Positions 17,590 to 26,593 of a stretch of 64,000 nt of DNA are shown here, piece after piece. The position numbers were made by a program, and so were the translations under genes. The notes below the pieces were generated by a model, which made no database searches, was not told the origin of the DNA, and worked only from the letters and a program-made list of their open reading frames with translations. The stretch covers positions 1,626,539 to 1,690,538 of the forward strand of contig NZ_RYYU01000001.1 in NCBI RefSeq assembly GCF_003977605.1, read 5' to 3'. The stretch's first letter is position 1. Each line of letters opens with the position of its first letter. Origin of the DNA: Prevotella koreensis (GTDB lineage Bacteria > Bacteroidota > Bacteroidia > Bacteroidales > Bacteroidaceae).

Positions 17590-18591
17590 ATGTACACAGC
17601 AAACGATTATAAAAAGGGACAACCCCGTTGGTGTCCGGGTTGCGGAGACCACTTTTTCCTTGCATCGCTTCATAAGGCAATGGCAGAAATAGGCGTTGCA
17701 CCACACGAAACAGCAGTAATATCGGGAATCGGCTGCTCAAGCCGACTGCCTTATTACGTTAATACATACGCAATGCAGACCGTTCACGGACGTGCAGCGG
17801 CTATCTCAACAGGCGCAAAGGTTGTCAATCCGAACCTCACCGTATGGCAGGTTTCGGGTGATGGCGACGGACTTGCCATTGGCGGTAACCACTTCATCCA
17901 CGCCATGAGACGTAACATCGACATCAATATCATACTCCTTAACAACCGCATCTACGGTCTTACAAAGGGTCAGTACAGTCCCACTTCGCCGCGCGGTTTC
18001 GTGTCGAAGTCATCACCTTACGGAACAGTTGAAGACCCGTTCCGCCCTGCCGAACTATGCTTCGGTGCACGCGGACACTTCTTTGCACGCTCGGTTGCCA
18101 CCGATGCAAAGGGTACTCAGGAAATTCTGAAGGCTGCTAAGTTGCACAAAGGTGTTGCGGTATGTGAGATTCTGCAGAACTGTGTCATCTTCAACAACGG
18201 CGTATATGACTCGGTATATACCAACGAGGGGCGCAAGAAGAACTGTATCTACGTGCGTCACGGCGAGAAATTAGTGTTCGGAGAGAACAATGAGTTCGGC
18301 CTCGTACAGCAGGGATTCGGTCTGAAGGTTGTGGAAATCGGTAAAGATGGCTATACGCTCGACGATATTCTGGTGCATGACGCACACTGCGAGGACAACA
18401 CCTTGCAACTGAAAATTGCCGAGATGTCCAACGAGAACGGCTTCCCCGTTGCCCTCGGAGTTATCCGTGACGTTGAAGCACCGACCTACAACGACTCTGT
18501 ATATGCTCAGATAGAAGAGGTTTCGGCAAAGAAGAAGTATCACAATTTCAACGAATTGCTCGAAACTAACGATATTTGGGAGGTGAAATAA
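17590..18591 (+). CDS. korB: 2-oxoglutarate (2-oxoacid):ferredoxin oxidoreductase, beta subunit
   Basis: A 333-residue thiamine-diphosphate-binding subunit. The cysteine segment WCPGCGDH near the N-terminus and the ThDP/Mg motif GDGDGLAIGGNH followed by LLNNRIYGLTKGQ are intact. No extra 4Fe-4S ferredoxin domain is fused. It forms the catalytic complex with KorA, immediately upstream, and a terminator follows it. Confidence 0.94.
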   Translation: MYTANDYKKGQPRWCPGCGDHFFLASLHKAMAEIGVAPHETAVISGIGCSSRLPYYVNTYAMQTVHGRAAAISTGAKVVNPNLTVWQVSGDGDGLAIGGNHFIHAMRRNIDINIILLNNRIYGLTKGQYSPTSPRGFVSKSSPYGTVEDPFRPAELCFGARGHFFARSVATDAKGTQEILKAAKLHKGVAVCEILQNCVIFNNGVYDSVYTNEGRKKNCIYVRHGEKLVFGENNEFGLVQQGFGLKVVEIGKDGYTLDDILVHDAHCEDNTLQLKIAEMSNENGFPVALGVIRDVEAPTYNDSVYAQIEEVSAKKKYHNFNELLETNDIWEVK

Positions 18592-18629
18592 GCCTCACCT
18601 ACATCGCGAAAGCATTATAAAAAAGATGC

Positions 18630-18671
18630 GAGGGGACAAGAGAATCGGATTCTCATGTCCCCTCTTTCTTT
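18630..18671 (+). terminator. Terminator of korAB
   Basis: A strong hairpin (GAGGGGACAAGAGAATC against GATTCTCATGTCCCCTC) is followed by TTTCTT. Confidence 0.88.
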
Positions 18672-18940
18672 ACCCCTCTTATGCTACCGGCCTCTCCATA
18701 GTACGGAAAACCATATACTAAATTATTGGTGTCCGGTAAAAGGAAACCGCATTTCTCCAAGCGAAGACAAAGTGCATCTTTGCTTATCGTAAAGGCGGAG
18801 GCGACGAATTAACGAAAAAACAAACCTCTCGGAGGTAGAGCAGGCACTGGGTAAATAAAAGAATTGCTATACCGGCATGACGGAGAATAACGCGCACCAC
18901 CTCATAATAAACAAAAATCCTCCCTATCTCTCATTGTCTT
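18672..18940. other. Intergenic stretch without recognisable gene
   Basis: Between the korB terminator and the helicase stop no frame has a convincing start. A short rightward frame near the end reads NLSEVEQALGK and stops, which looks like a gene remnant, but I cannot assign it. Confidence 0.5.
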
Positions 18941-21046
18941 CTAAACTCCTTTACTCACCACCTCCAATATCTCCTCACCATACATCTCTGCCGATTTCTT
19001 TCCAAAATAAGGAATCGCAATCAGTTCTTTGATAGTCTGCGGACTACTGTTCGCTATCCCGATGAGTGCTTTCTGTTTTATTATGGTGTAAGGCGGGAGA
19101 GAAAGTTCTACGCTTTTGCGCCACCGCCACTTGCGAAGCAACTCGAAGAGTTCCTGATTCTGCACATCCTCGTTATTCACTTCCGCTTTCTCCGACTCGC
19201 GTTTGCTGCCTCTGCTGCGCTTCAACGGTTTCTCCTTACTTCCGTCCAGCACTCCGAGCGTCACTTTCTGCTTCAGCCGCATGAACGTTACAGGGTCGAA
19301 ACCGTTCATCGCGACCTCCTTCAGAATTGCCGTTTTTATTTCATATATAATACACATATCGGCCAAGGCATCTTCAAAACGCTTCTTCACCGGTTTACTG
19401 TCGCTATCGGCAACGGTGGCAGGCAGCAAATCGCCGAGCACATCTGTCACGGTATCGAGAAAGTAAGTGGCACTGCGTTTCACACGTTCCACAAACTGCG
19501 GGTCGCGGAGTTGCTCACCGTTCATACCCATAAACACCGCCATCCATTTGCGCGACACCTCCACAATCTTATCCCCGATGTCGGTGCGTGCCTGCCTATG
19601 CGCAGCCACAAGGCGCGGATAGGACGAAGAGAAATGCTCTTCGAGCACGCGCGACAGTTGATTGTCGCTGAGTTGCAGGTCGCTGAAGTCGAACAGTTGG
19701 CGCAGTTGCTCAATGTGGTATTGCTCCTTCAGCACCGGCAACATATCGATACTCTGCCGCGCCGCCTCTCCTTGTTGTGCAATGTAACTGCCCACTCTAT
19801 GGTCGTTCATTATGCTTTCTTTCATCACCGGCTTCGCCAGAACCAGTCCGTCGAGCGACTTACACCGGCTCAGTGCCACATAAACCTGCCCTGCCGCGAA
19901 CGAGAAAGCAGCATCTATTATGGCATGCTCGAAAGTGAGTCCCTGACTCTTGTGTATCGTTATGGCCCAAGCGAGGCGCAGCGGGAGTTGTCTGAACACG
20001 CCCTGCACTATGCTCTCTATCTCCTTTGTCTTCGCGTTCAGTTCATATTTCGCATTCTCCCACTCCGTATATTCCACCTCAATCTCACAGTCATCGCCCG
20101 GACACAACACGCTGACGTGCCTTTCGTCAATGCTCGTTATGCGCCCTATGCGTCCGTTGTAGAATTTCCCTGCGGGGTCGTTCTTCACGAACATCACCTG
20201 CGCACCCTCCTTCAGAGTCAGTTCCACATCCGTGGGATAGGCATATTCGGGGAATGTTCCCTCCACCTCGGCTTTGAAACGGTACGCCTCTGAATGAATA
20301 CCTGCGAGTTCGCTCTCGTTATACGAGTCGGCGAGATGATTGTGTGTTGTCAGTCGGATATATCCCTCTTCAGGTCGTGGATGGAAGTTCGGGTTGCAGC
20401 GTTGGTTCAGCAGGGCGATGTCTTGTCCGGTAACCTGCCCCTCGCGGATATGATTCAGCAGACCGATGAACACAGGGTCTTGTTGCCGATATACGTGTTT
20501 CAGTTCCAGCGTGACATACGGTGTCTGCTGCAAAGCCTTCGAACCGAAGAAATAAGGCGTGTCATAGTAAGCCTGCAACAAGGGCATATCGGCCGCCGTC
20601 ACTACCGGCGTGAGTTGTTGCAGGTCGCCAATCATCAACAGTTGCGCACCCCCAAACGGCCGGCGCGGGTCGCGAAATCTGCGCATCACGTCATCAATGG
20701 CATCAAGCAAGTCGCCCCTCACCATTGATATTTCGTCTATTACCAGCAGGTCGAGCGTGCGCAACAGTTTTTTCTTTTCTTTCGAGAAGTCGAAACGTTT
20801 CTTGTAGCGTGCCTCCGGAACGTATGGCGACAGCGGCAATTGGAAGAAAGAATGGATTGTCTGCCCACCGGCATTTATCGCTGCAACGCCGGTCGGTGCC
20901 ACCACCACCATGCGCTTCGGCGAGCGACTTTTCACTTCGCGCAAGAACGTAGTCTTACCCGTCCCGGCCTTTCCCGTCAGGAAAATGCTCACACCGGTGT
21001 TCTCAACGAAGTCCCATGCCAGTTGCAGTTCTCTGTTCTCTTCCAT
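18941..21046 (-). CDS. Pif1/RecD-like superfamily 1 ATP-dependent DNA helicase with C-terminal HRDC-like domain
   Basis: A 701-residue protein. Walker A is LTGKAGTGKTTFL (~20-33), then VAPTGVAAINAGGQTIHSFF (motif Ia), Walker B LLVIDEISMVR, and the late motif AWAITIHKSQGLTFEHAIID with YVALSRC (motif VI). The C-terminal ~120 residues, after a lysine/arginine-rich linker, resemble the HRDC/helix-turn-helix tail of Bacteroidales helicases (LRKWRWRKSVEL...IPYFGKKSAEMYGEEILEVV). The start at 21046 (MEENRELQLAW) is chosen because a promoter sits at 21137-21167. The role is probably in DNA replication or repair; the exact process is not shown. Confidence 0.9.
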   Translation of the reverse strand: MEENRELQLAWDFVENTGVSIFLTGKAGTGKTTFLREVKSRSPKRMVVVAPTGVAAINAGGQTIHSFFQLPLSPYVPEARYKKRFDFSKEKKKLLRTLDLLVIDEISMVRGDLLDAIDDVMRRFRDPRRPFGGAQLLMIGDLQQLTPVVTAADMPLLQAYYDTPYFFGSKALQQTPYVTLELKHVYRQQDPVFIGLLNHIREGQVTGQDIALLNQRCNPNFHPRPEEGYIRLTTHNHLADSYNESELAGIHSEAYRFKAEVEGTFPEYAYPTDVELTLKEGAQVMFVKNDPAGKFYNGRIGRITSIDERHVSVLCPGDDCEIEVEYTEWENAKYELNAKTKEIESIVQGVFRQLPLRLAWAITIHKSQGLTFEHAIIDAAFSFAAGQVYVALSRCKSLDGLVLAKPVMKESIMNDHRVGSYIAQQGEAARQSIDMLPVLKEQYHIEQLRQLFDFSDLQLSDNQLSRVLEEHFSSSYPRLVAAHRQARTDIGDKIVEVSRKWMAVFMGMNGEQLRDPQFVERVKRSATYFLDTVTDVLGDLLPATVADSDSKPVKKRFEDALADMCIIYEIKTAILKEVAMNGFDPVTFMRLKQKVTLGVLDGSKEKPLKRSRGSKRESEKAEVNNEDVQNQELFELLRKWRWRKSVELSLPPYTIIKQKALIGIANSSPQTIKELIAIPYFGKKSAEMYGEEILEVVSKGV

Positions 21047-21136
21047 TCTTTTTTCTTGCTTTCGTTCAAATGCCGCAACACAATCGCAGCACGCAAGACA
21101 AATACCGCAGTAGGTAGGCAGCATTGTCCGTGATGG

Positions 21137-21167
21137 CAAAGATAACTATTTATTTCCTTTCGGCAAA
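21137..21167 (-). promoter_or_regulatory. Promoter of the helicase gene
   Basis: On the minus strand TTTG (21167-21164), a 19-base spacer and TATCTTTG (21144-21137) match the consensus. It overlaps the first in-frame ATG and so supports a start further down. Confidence 0.65.
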
Positions 21168-21342
21168 GCGAAAAACGTCGAAAAGAGTAATATTGAACCT
21201 AAAACGTAGCGGGCTACGATGAGTTGGAAAGACAGACAAGATGGCGACAAGAAAATAAAAGATGTCAGGAAGCAAAACTACAAATAAGGAATTACAGTCT
21301 TTGCGGGCTAATAACCGTTTTTGATTGAAATCCTTGTGTAAA

Positions 21343-21427
21343 GCAAAACAGCCCATTTTGCTGACCAAAATGGGCGAAATTGAAAAGCAAAATGGGCGAA
21401 ATTGCCGACCAATTTCGCCCATTTTGC
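21343..21427. repeat. Intergenic palindromic repeat, copy 2 of 3
   Basis: Four 17-18 base units of the CAAAATGGGCGAAATTG type occur here. The last two form a perfect 18-base inverted repeat (21387-21404 and 21410-21427) with loop CCGAC. It lies 14 bases past the stop of the beta-barrel gene. Confidence 0.9.
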
Positions 21428-21440
21428 ATTATCGTATATA

Positions 21441-22136
21441 TCAGAAGTTTACACCGAAAGTAAGCATTACGGCACTGTTGTTGCACTCATCGAATGCGTC
21501 GTGACCGATATTTGAAAGGCCGAGGTCGTAGGTCAAATCGGTATAGAACATATCTATTCCTAAGCCTACACCCATTCTCAAACCGGCATCAAGACGTTCG
21601 AAAGCACCATCATAATCTCCGTCAAACGAACTATACGCCTTGCGGTTCTGATAGTTCTTTATCTTTCCCGCCACGCCACATGAGAAATAGCCTCCGAAGA
21701 ACGGCTGTATGGAGAAGGTGTTATCAATGCTATAGATATATTTAATCACGAACGGCAATTCCAAATATCCCAAGTTATAGGTGAAATCGAGAGGTCCTTT
21801 CTGATTCTTTCCACCCTTCTCGATATAGTAGGCTCCCGTCTCGAAATATAGCGGAGCACGGTCGGTAAGTTCTACGCCGACAGCGAATCCCACGTTGAGT
21901 CCGGTCTTTGTCTTTCCTCCGTCAAGCAACGCATTATCAGAATTTACCGTTGTGAATGCCGGTCCTACGCGGAAGCCGTAGTAAACGTCATTGTTACCAA
22001 ATCCACCACGTGTTCTGCTACCATAATCAAGGTGTCGCGTATTGCGGTTATAATACTTGCTTCGCTTGTAACTCTGTGCGTATGACGGCATCATAACAAA
22101 TGCCGCCAATGCGATTGTTGCAATGATTTTCTTCAT
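21441..22136 (-). CDS. Small outer membrane beta-barrel protein (PorT/OmpA-like fold)
   Basis: A 231-residue protein with signal peptide (MKKIIATIALAAFVMMPSYAQ), a basic linker and then an eight-strand-type barrel (YYGFRVGPAFTTV, LNVGFAVGVEL, YFETGAYYIEKGG) ending in VMLTFGVNF. It resembles the Bacteroidales PF13568 beta-barrel family. The function is unknown; some relatives are porins or assembly factors. The start at 22136 lies 34 bases below a promoter of excellent fit. Single gene. Confidence 0.82.
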   Translation of the reverse strand: MKKIIATIALAAFVMMPSYAQSYKRSKYYNRNTRHLDYGSRTRGGFGNNDVYYGFRVGPAFTTVNSDNALLDGGKTKTGLNVGFAVGVELTDRAPLYFETGAYYIEKGGKNQKGPLDFTYNLGYLELPFVIKYIYSIDNTFSIQPFFGGYFSCGVAGKIKNYQNRKAYSSFDGDYDGAFERLDAGLRMGVGLGIDMFYTDLTYDLGLSNIGHDAFDECNNSAVMLTFGVNF

Positions 22137-22169
22137 ATCAAAAACGTTTTTAAGATTAGAACTATGCCG

Positions 22170-22200
22170 CAAAGATATTGTTTTTCCTGCAAACGGCAAA
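22170..22200 (-). promoter_or_regulatory. Promoter of the small beta-barrel gene
   Basis: On the minus strand TTTG (22200-22197), a 19-base spacer and TATCTTTG (22177-22170) match the consensus exactly. Confidence 0.7.
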
Positions 22201-22303
22201 GGGATAACACCCATTTGTTGTAGGAAATTCCCTACTTTTGACAGAAACATACAAGTTTATAAGATAATTATACACTATTATGGTGTTTCTTTGGATGTTT
22301 TAT

Positions 22304-22348
22304 GAATACAAAAAGCAACACCGGCAGAGATGTTGCTTTTCTGTATTA
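22304..22348 (-). terminator. Terminator of the cobalamin operon
   Basis: A hairpin with arms AAAAGCAACA and TGTTGCTTTT, extended by AATACA and TGTATT outside. On the minus strand it is followed by a short T run. It closes the operon right after the permease gene. Confidence 0.8.
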
Positions 22349-22357
22349 TTGGGTGTC

Positions 22358-23380
22358 TCATCCCTTCCTTTTAAACAAAACCATTGCTACGATGGGTGCA
22401 CCGACGAGTGCAGTGACCGAGTTGATTGGCAAAGCACCCTCGAAACCGGGCATGCGGGCAATGATGCAGCAGGCAAGAGCAAGAGCCGAACCGGTGAGCA
22501 TGGTGGCCGGCATGAGCACTCGGTGGTCGCCGGTGCGCCATATCGAGCGGCAGAGATGCGGCACGGCAAGCCCGAGGAACATTACCGGACCGCAATAGGC
22601 GGTGACGATTGCCACGAGTACACCGCTGCAACCGATTACCATAAGACGCGCGCGCCGTATGTTAAGACCGAGGTTGCGGGCATAGTCTTCTCCCAAAAGC
22701 AACAGGTTCATGGTCTTGACAAGAAGCATGGACAGCGGTATCAGCACCGTCATAAGACCGACAAAGAGCCATACCTGACCGGCCGAGACGCGCGAGAAAC
22801 TGCCCAGTCCCCACACCACGTATGCCCTGATGTCCTCCTCGGCGGCAAAATATTTCAGCACGCCGATTATCGCCGTTGCGACATAGCCTATCATTACGCC
22901 TATGATGAGCAGTGTGACATTGCCCTTTACTTTCTGCGCCACATAGACAATCAGCGACATCACGGAGAGCGAACCGACAATGGCACCGACCGACAAGGCC
23001 GCGTTTCCGGCGATGCCAAGGCTGCTCATGGCCACTCCGCCGATACTCCCGGAGGCGAGAACCATGAGTCCCACCCCAAGCGAAGCACCGTTGCTGATAC
23101 CCAGTACAGACGGCCCTGCCAGCGGATTGTGGAACACCGTCTGCATCTGCAGACCGGCAATGGCAAGTCCTGCACCGGCAACCGTTGCGGTGAGAGCCTG
23201 CGGCAGGCGCGATTTCAGTATGATGTTCTGCCATATCACCGGCTCATCATCACCGCCGGCGAGAATGTTCCAAAGGTCGGCAACGGGTATATGAACCGTT
23301 CCGAGCATTAGGTTGACTAAGAACATCGCAACGATGACCAACGTCATCAGTAGGAAGAAATGAAGGTGCTTATTGTTCAT
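22358..23380 (-). CDS. btuC: BtuC-like ABC transporter permease (FecCD family)
   Basis: A 340-residue permease with about ten helices and the FecCD signatures SRLPQALTATVAGAGLAIAGLQMQ (in part) and NPLAGPSVLGISNGA. It moves cobalamin or a corrinoid precursor across the inner membrane. Its start overlaps the stop of the BtuF-like gene by 4 bases. Being last in the cobalamin operon supports a corrinoid substrate over iron chelates, but the family alone does not decide this. No ATPase gene follows before the terminator, so the ATPase must be encoded elsewhere. Confidence 0.88.
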   Translation of the reverse strand: MNNKHLHFFLLMTLVIVAMFLVNLMLGTVHIPVADLWNILAGGDDEPVIWQNIILKSRLPQALTATVAGAGLAIAGLQMQTVFHNPLAGPSVLGISNGASLGVGLMVLASGSIGGVAMSSLGIAGNAALSVGAIVGSLSVMSLIVYVAQKVKGNVTLLIIGVMIGYVATAIIGVLKYFAAEEDIRAYVVWGLGSFSRVSAGQVWLFVGLMTVLIPLSMLLVKTMNLLLLGEDYARNLGLNIRRARLMVIGCSGVLVAIVTAYCGPVMFLGLAVPHLCRSIWRTGDHRVLMPATMLTGSALALACCIIARMPGFEGALPINSVTALVGAPIVAMVLFKRKG

Positions 23381-24513
23381 TCTATCAGTTTATAATATTT
23401 CGAGGTATGATCTTTCAATACTCCGGGGTGAAAGGCTTGGATAAAATCCTTCAGAAGGATGTCCGGTTCCATTGCCGATAGTTCGTTAAGCGGCGTACTG
23501 TTCATGTCGCAGCACACCACCTTTTTATTCTTGCAGGCACTGAAGTCGGCATATCGAGGGTCATCGGCAATGAGCGATTGGTAGGAGAATTTCTCTTTTT
23601 CCTTGTTCTGTATTATCCAGAAATCGGCCTTTTCGGCCTTTGAGTACACCTCCTCAAAGTCGAGATTGACACCGCCGGCACGGTTGTCTTCAGTCATGAA
23701 ATACTGCCCTGCGGCATCATTCACTATCGTTGCGATGAAACTCTTGCCACCCATTGCATACCAGTTGTCTCCGTGCATCTTTCCGTAAAGCACCTGCGGC
23801 AGCGTTTCATACTTGGGAAGCATCGCCATAGCATCGTTATAGTTGCGCTCCACCTCAGCGAAAATGGCGTTCGCCTCGGCTGTCTTACCTATGAGAAGAC
23901 CTACGAACTTTATCCATTCGGCTTGTGCAAGAGGTGACACTTCTTCATATCCCATATATGGCATAAGCGGTGCTCCGGAATCTTGTAGTTTCTCAAATCC
24001 TCCGCGTTTCGAGAGAGATATGAGTATCACGTCAGGCTGTGAGGCCAGTATCAGTTCCTCGTCAAAGTTTCCTTCTTTGCCAATCTTCACTATACGTTTG
24101 TCTTCGATGCGCTGTTTCAGTTCCTTGTCGAAGAGTCTTTTTGCGCTCGCTATGCCGGTCACGAAGTCGAGGGCATTGAGTTTTATGAATCCTCCGAGTT
24201 GCTGTGTGGTCATGCAGATGACGCTCTTCACCGGTGTTTCTATCTTTGCGTAGCCATCCGGTATTCCTTCCGGCGATGTTCCGCGTGGTACGAGTGCGAA
24301 TTTATAAACCGCCGCACTGTCTGTTCTCTGTGGGTCTTTTATTTCCAACAGTCGGAATCCTTGCTTCTCTTCCACACTGAATCCCTGTGCATATCTCACT
24401 GCCACTGTTGCCGTGTCGTTACCGTTTTCAGCATTTTCTTTACCGTTTCCTGTTGTCTGTCCGCATCCCACAAGTAATGTCGCGAGACAAACGAAGATAA
24501 TGATTTTCTTCAT
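23377..24513 (-). CDS. btuF: BtuF-like periplasmic corrinoid-binding lipoprotein
   Basis: A 378-residue lipoprotein (MKKIIIFVCLATLLVGC, Cys17) with a class III substrate-binding fold. The N-lobe contains VICMTTQQLGGFIKLNAL and GKEGNFDEELILASQPDVILIS, the latter a classic BtuF/FecB segment, and the long connecting helix is present. The start at 24513 overlaps the cbiJ-cbiD stop by 4 bases. It captures a corrinoid in the periplasm and hands it to the permease encoded next. The ligand is inferred from context. Confidence 0.88.
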   Translation of the reverse strand: MKKIIIFVCLATLLVGCGQTTGNGKENAENGNDTATVAVRYAQGFSVEEKQGFRLLEIKDPQRTDSAAVYKFALVPRGTSPEGIPDGYAKIETPVKSVICMTTQQLGGFIKLNALDFVTGIASAKRLFDKELKQRIEDKRIVKIGKEGNFDEELILASQPDVILISLSKRGGFEKLQDSGAPLMPYMGYEEVSPLAQAEWIKFVGLLIGKTAEANAIFAEVERNYNDAMAMLPKYETLPQVLYGKMHGDNWYAMGGKSFIATIVNDAAGQYFMTEDNRAGGVNLDFEEVYSKAEKADFWIIQNKEKEKFSYQSLIADDPRYADFSACKNKKVVCCDMNSTPLNELSAMEPDILLKDFIQAFHPGVLKDHTSKYYKLIE

Positions 24514-26519
24514 TTCGTTACGTTTTCCGATATTAATATTATGTCTATATTGCCATCGGGCAGCAGCGGATCGCAGTGCTCGTGACAGTGTTTTATTATT
24601 ATTTTTTCCAACCGTTGCATCTCTTCGGATGTCAGAATAGACCATAGTTGGCGTGCCATGTTCAAGCCTTCGATGTCTTTTTGCACCTCTGCTTCTGACA
24701 ACATCTGCTTCAGGAAGGCTATGTTCATCGTTGTCTTATGGCTGTGGGTGTCGAGTTTTCCCTCTGCCAGTTTCACCGCCTTACCTATCATAACTCCCAT
24801 TGCCAGCCTCTCAACACCCAGTTCGCGGGCTATGGTTATCGTCTCACCGATGAAATTGCCGTAGTGGATGAATGCTTGTTCGGGCAGTTCGGGGTAGAGT
24901 TGACGCATGTAACGCTCGCTCTTTGCACCGCTGTTTATTACGATTTGAGGGGGTTGGGCGGAGCGATGAGCGGTGAGAGTTGAGCGATTGGGGGAGGTGA
25001 TGGAGAAGCCTACCGACATCTCTTTGCGTATGGAACTTATCCAAGCCTCTGATGAGAAAGGCTTAACGATGCCACTCGTGCCAATGATGCTTATGCCATC
25101 TACCACTCCGATGCGCGGATTGAATGTGCGCTTGCCTGTCTCACGACCGTCGGGAACGCTGATAGTGACCGTGGCTGACATGCCTTTCGGGAGCAATGGG
25201 AGCACATTGTGGCGTATCATTCGCTGCGGAACCTCGTTTATTGCGGCACTACCGATAGGCAGACCGAGACCCGGAAGAGTTACTCTGCCTACTCCCTCGC
25301 CTCCTGTTATGTTGAGCGATGAGGGATGAGGGATGAGCGATGAGCGTTCTTTCTTCGCTTCGCTTCGAAAGCGTCTCCTGTCGGAGCCGAGCGGAGGGAT
25401 GAGCGATGAGCGTTGAGCGATGAGCGTTCTTTCTTCGCTTTGCTCCGAAAGCGTCTCCTGTCGGAGCCGAGCGGAGCGGGGAATGGGGAGCGATGAGGGG
25501 TGAGTGTGGGGCTGAGTTTCTTCAGTTTCTTCCTCTGTGGTATTATACAACTCTATCTTTGCCACGATGTCAAGGCCGTCGGTGATGTCGGGGTCGTCGC
25601 CTGCGGTCTTCGTAACGGTAGCGGAATTTTCACCGAGAGCGGTGATACGCACCTCAATATCTTCTCCGTCGGGGATACGTACGGTCACCGTTTCCTGTCT
25701 TGTGAGTGCCGCAACAGCGGCCGCAGTGGCACACGTCCCGGTGGTTATGCCGGTCTTCAGTTCGTAGAAGTCGGGCAATATTTCCTGAGTTTTAAGTCGC
25801 AGACCATGCGGACCGTTCACTTTCTTGAAATCCACTTGCGCGGTATCAATCACCGGTCGGCAGACAACGAAGACAGGAATGTCGGCCTTACGCGCCGCTT
25901 CCACTTTCTCATCAAAGCCTCCACTCTCGCCGCTCTCCTTTGTTATAATGGCATCGGGGTGCAGTGTTTCTATCGTTGCCGCTGTAGGTTCGTCGTCATA
26001 GAAGGTCAGATATTCCTTCGGGAAACCGCTGCGTAACGCCAATTCCACAGACGAGGCACGGTTCAATATGCGGAACCAAGTGAGATGTTGTTCCCAGAAA
26101 GGTTTTAGTTTTCCTATCGTCTGCACACCGGTAAGGGCGAGAAGTCGCTCAACACCATGCCGTTCCATCCTCTCCACGGCATCGTTATAGTCGTCACACC
26201 AAATCATATCGTCGCTTCGCGGAGGATATTGCCGTTCATATCTTATCACCGGCAACTGTTTTCGGCGTGCCGCTTCTATTATATTGCTATGCAGATTTTC
26301 GGCAAACGGATGAGCGGCATCAATGAGAAGGGCAATACCTTTCTCGTCACAGAAGCGTGTAATGTCATCGACATCCATTCCTCCTGTGGTGCGAATACCG
26401 TGCACGAGGTCTATTTCCTGCTCGCTTCCACGAGTGGAATAGTAGAAAGTCTTGCCCGCATCTTCCAACGCAATGGCCGCTTTCCGTCCCTCTGTTGTGC
26501 CACCGAAAACCAGAATCAT
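24510..26519 (-). CDS. cbiJ-cbiD: CbiJ-CbiD fusion: precorrin-6A reductase and cobalt-precorrin-5B C1-methyltransferase, with inserted repeats
   Basis: A 669-residue fusion. Residues 1-245 are CbiJ/CobK (MILVFGGTTEGRK, LLIDAAHPFAENLHSN). From 254 CbiD begins (LKTGITTGTCATAAAVAALT), with INSGAKSERY-type and HYGNFIGETI segments later. CbiD methylates C1 of cobalt-precorrin-5B with SAM and marks the oxygen-independent pathway. Two insertions break CbiD. Residues ~338-402 are encoded by two tandem copies of an 80-base-period repeat (25312-25508), and ~509-524 by a shorter run of the same GAGCGATGAGC-type sequence (24957-24993). Both keep the frame and fall just outside conserved blocks, so the enzyme is probably still made. 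Confidence 0.92.
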   Translation of the reverse strand: MILVFGGTTEGRKAAIALEDAGKTFYYSTRGSEQEIDLVHGIRTTGGMDVDDITRFCDEKGIALLIDAAHPFAENLHSNIIEAARRKQLPVIRYERQYPPRSDDMIWCDDYNDAVERMERHGVERLLALTGVQTIGKLKPFWEQHLTWFRILNRASSVELALRSGFPKEYLTFYDDEPTAATIETLHPDAIITKESGESGGFDEKVEAARKADIPVFVVCRPVIDTAQVDFKKVNGPHGLRLKTQEILPDFYELKTGITTGTCATAAAVAALTRQETVTVRIPDGEDIEVRITALGENSATVTKTAGDDPDITDGLDIVAKIELYNTTEEETEETQPHTHPSSLPIPRSARLRQETLSEQSEERTLIAQRSSLIPPLGSDRRRFRSEAKKERSSLIPHPSSLNITGGEGVGRVTLPGLGLPIGSAAINEVPQRMIRHNVLPLLPKGMSATVTISVPDGRETGKRTFNPRIGVVDGISIIGTSGIVKPFSSEAWISSIRKEMSVGFSITSPNRSTLTAHRSAQPPQIVINSGAKSERYMRQLYPELPEQAFIHYGNFIGETITIARELGVERLAMGVMIGKAVKLAEGKLDTHSHKTTMNIAFLKQMLSEAEVQKDIEGLNMARQLWSILTSEEMQRLEKIIIKHCHEHCDPLLPDGNIDIILISENVTK
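24957..24993. repeat. Short low-complexity insertion in cbiD
   Basis: Iterations of a GAGCGATGA/GAGAGTTGA-type heptad encode STLTAHRSAQ, a stretch I would not expect between conserved CbiD blocks. It is the same sequence type as the longer insertion at 25312-25508. Confidence 0.7.
25312..25508. repeat. Tandem repeat insertion inside cbiD coding sequence
   Basis: Two copies of a 56-base core (25341-25396 and 25421-25476, two mismatches) are 80 bases apart, embedded in heptad iterations of GAGCGATGAGC. Because 80 is not a multiple of three, the two copies are read in different frames. Each core contains CTCC(TGTC)GGAG and CGCTTCGAAAGCG-like dyads. A third, diverged copy is at 11597-11660 in the glycosyltransferase gene. 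Confidence 0.9.
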
Positions 26520-26593
26520 ACCTATTTTTTACTGTTTTATATTTCTCTCAAATGATAGTGTTACGCAAGTTTAGCAATCGAGGAGCACACTAC

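Noticed and set aside
18715..18860. Sequence with GGTGTCCGGTAAAAGGAAA and a short frame ending NLSEVEQALGK, possible insertion sequence end or gene remnant
   Set aside because: No transposase, no inverted partner and no start codon nearby; too little to call.
24510..26519. cbiJ-cbiD as a pseudogene because of the insertions
   Set aside because: The frame is intact through both insertions and the conserved CbiD blocks on each side remain.
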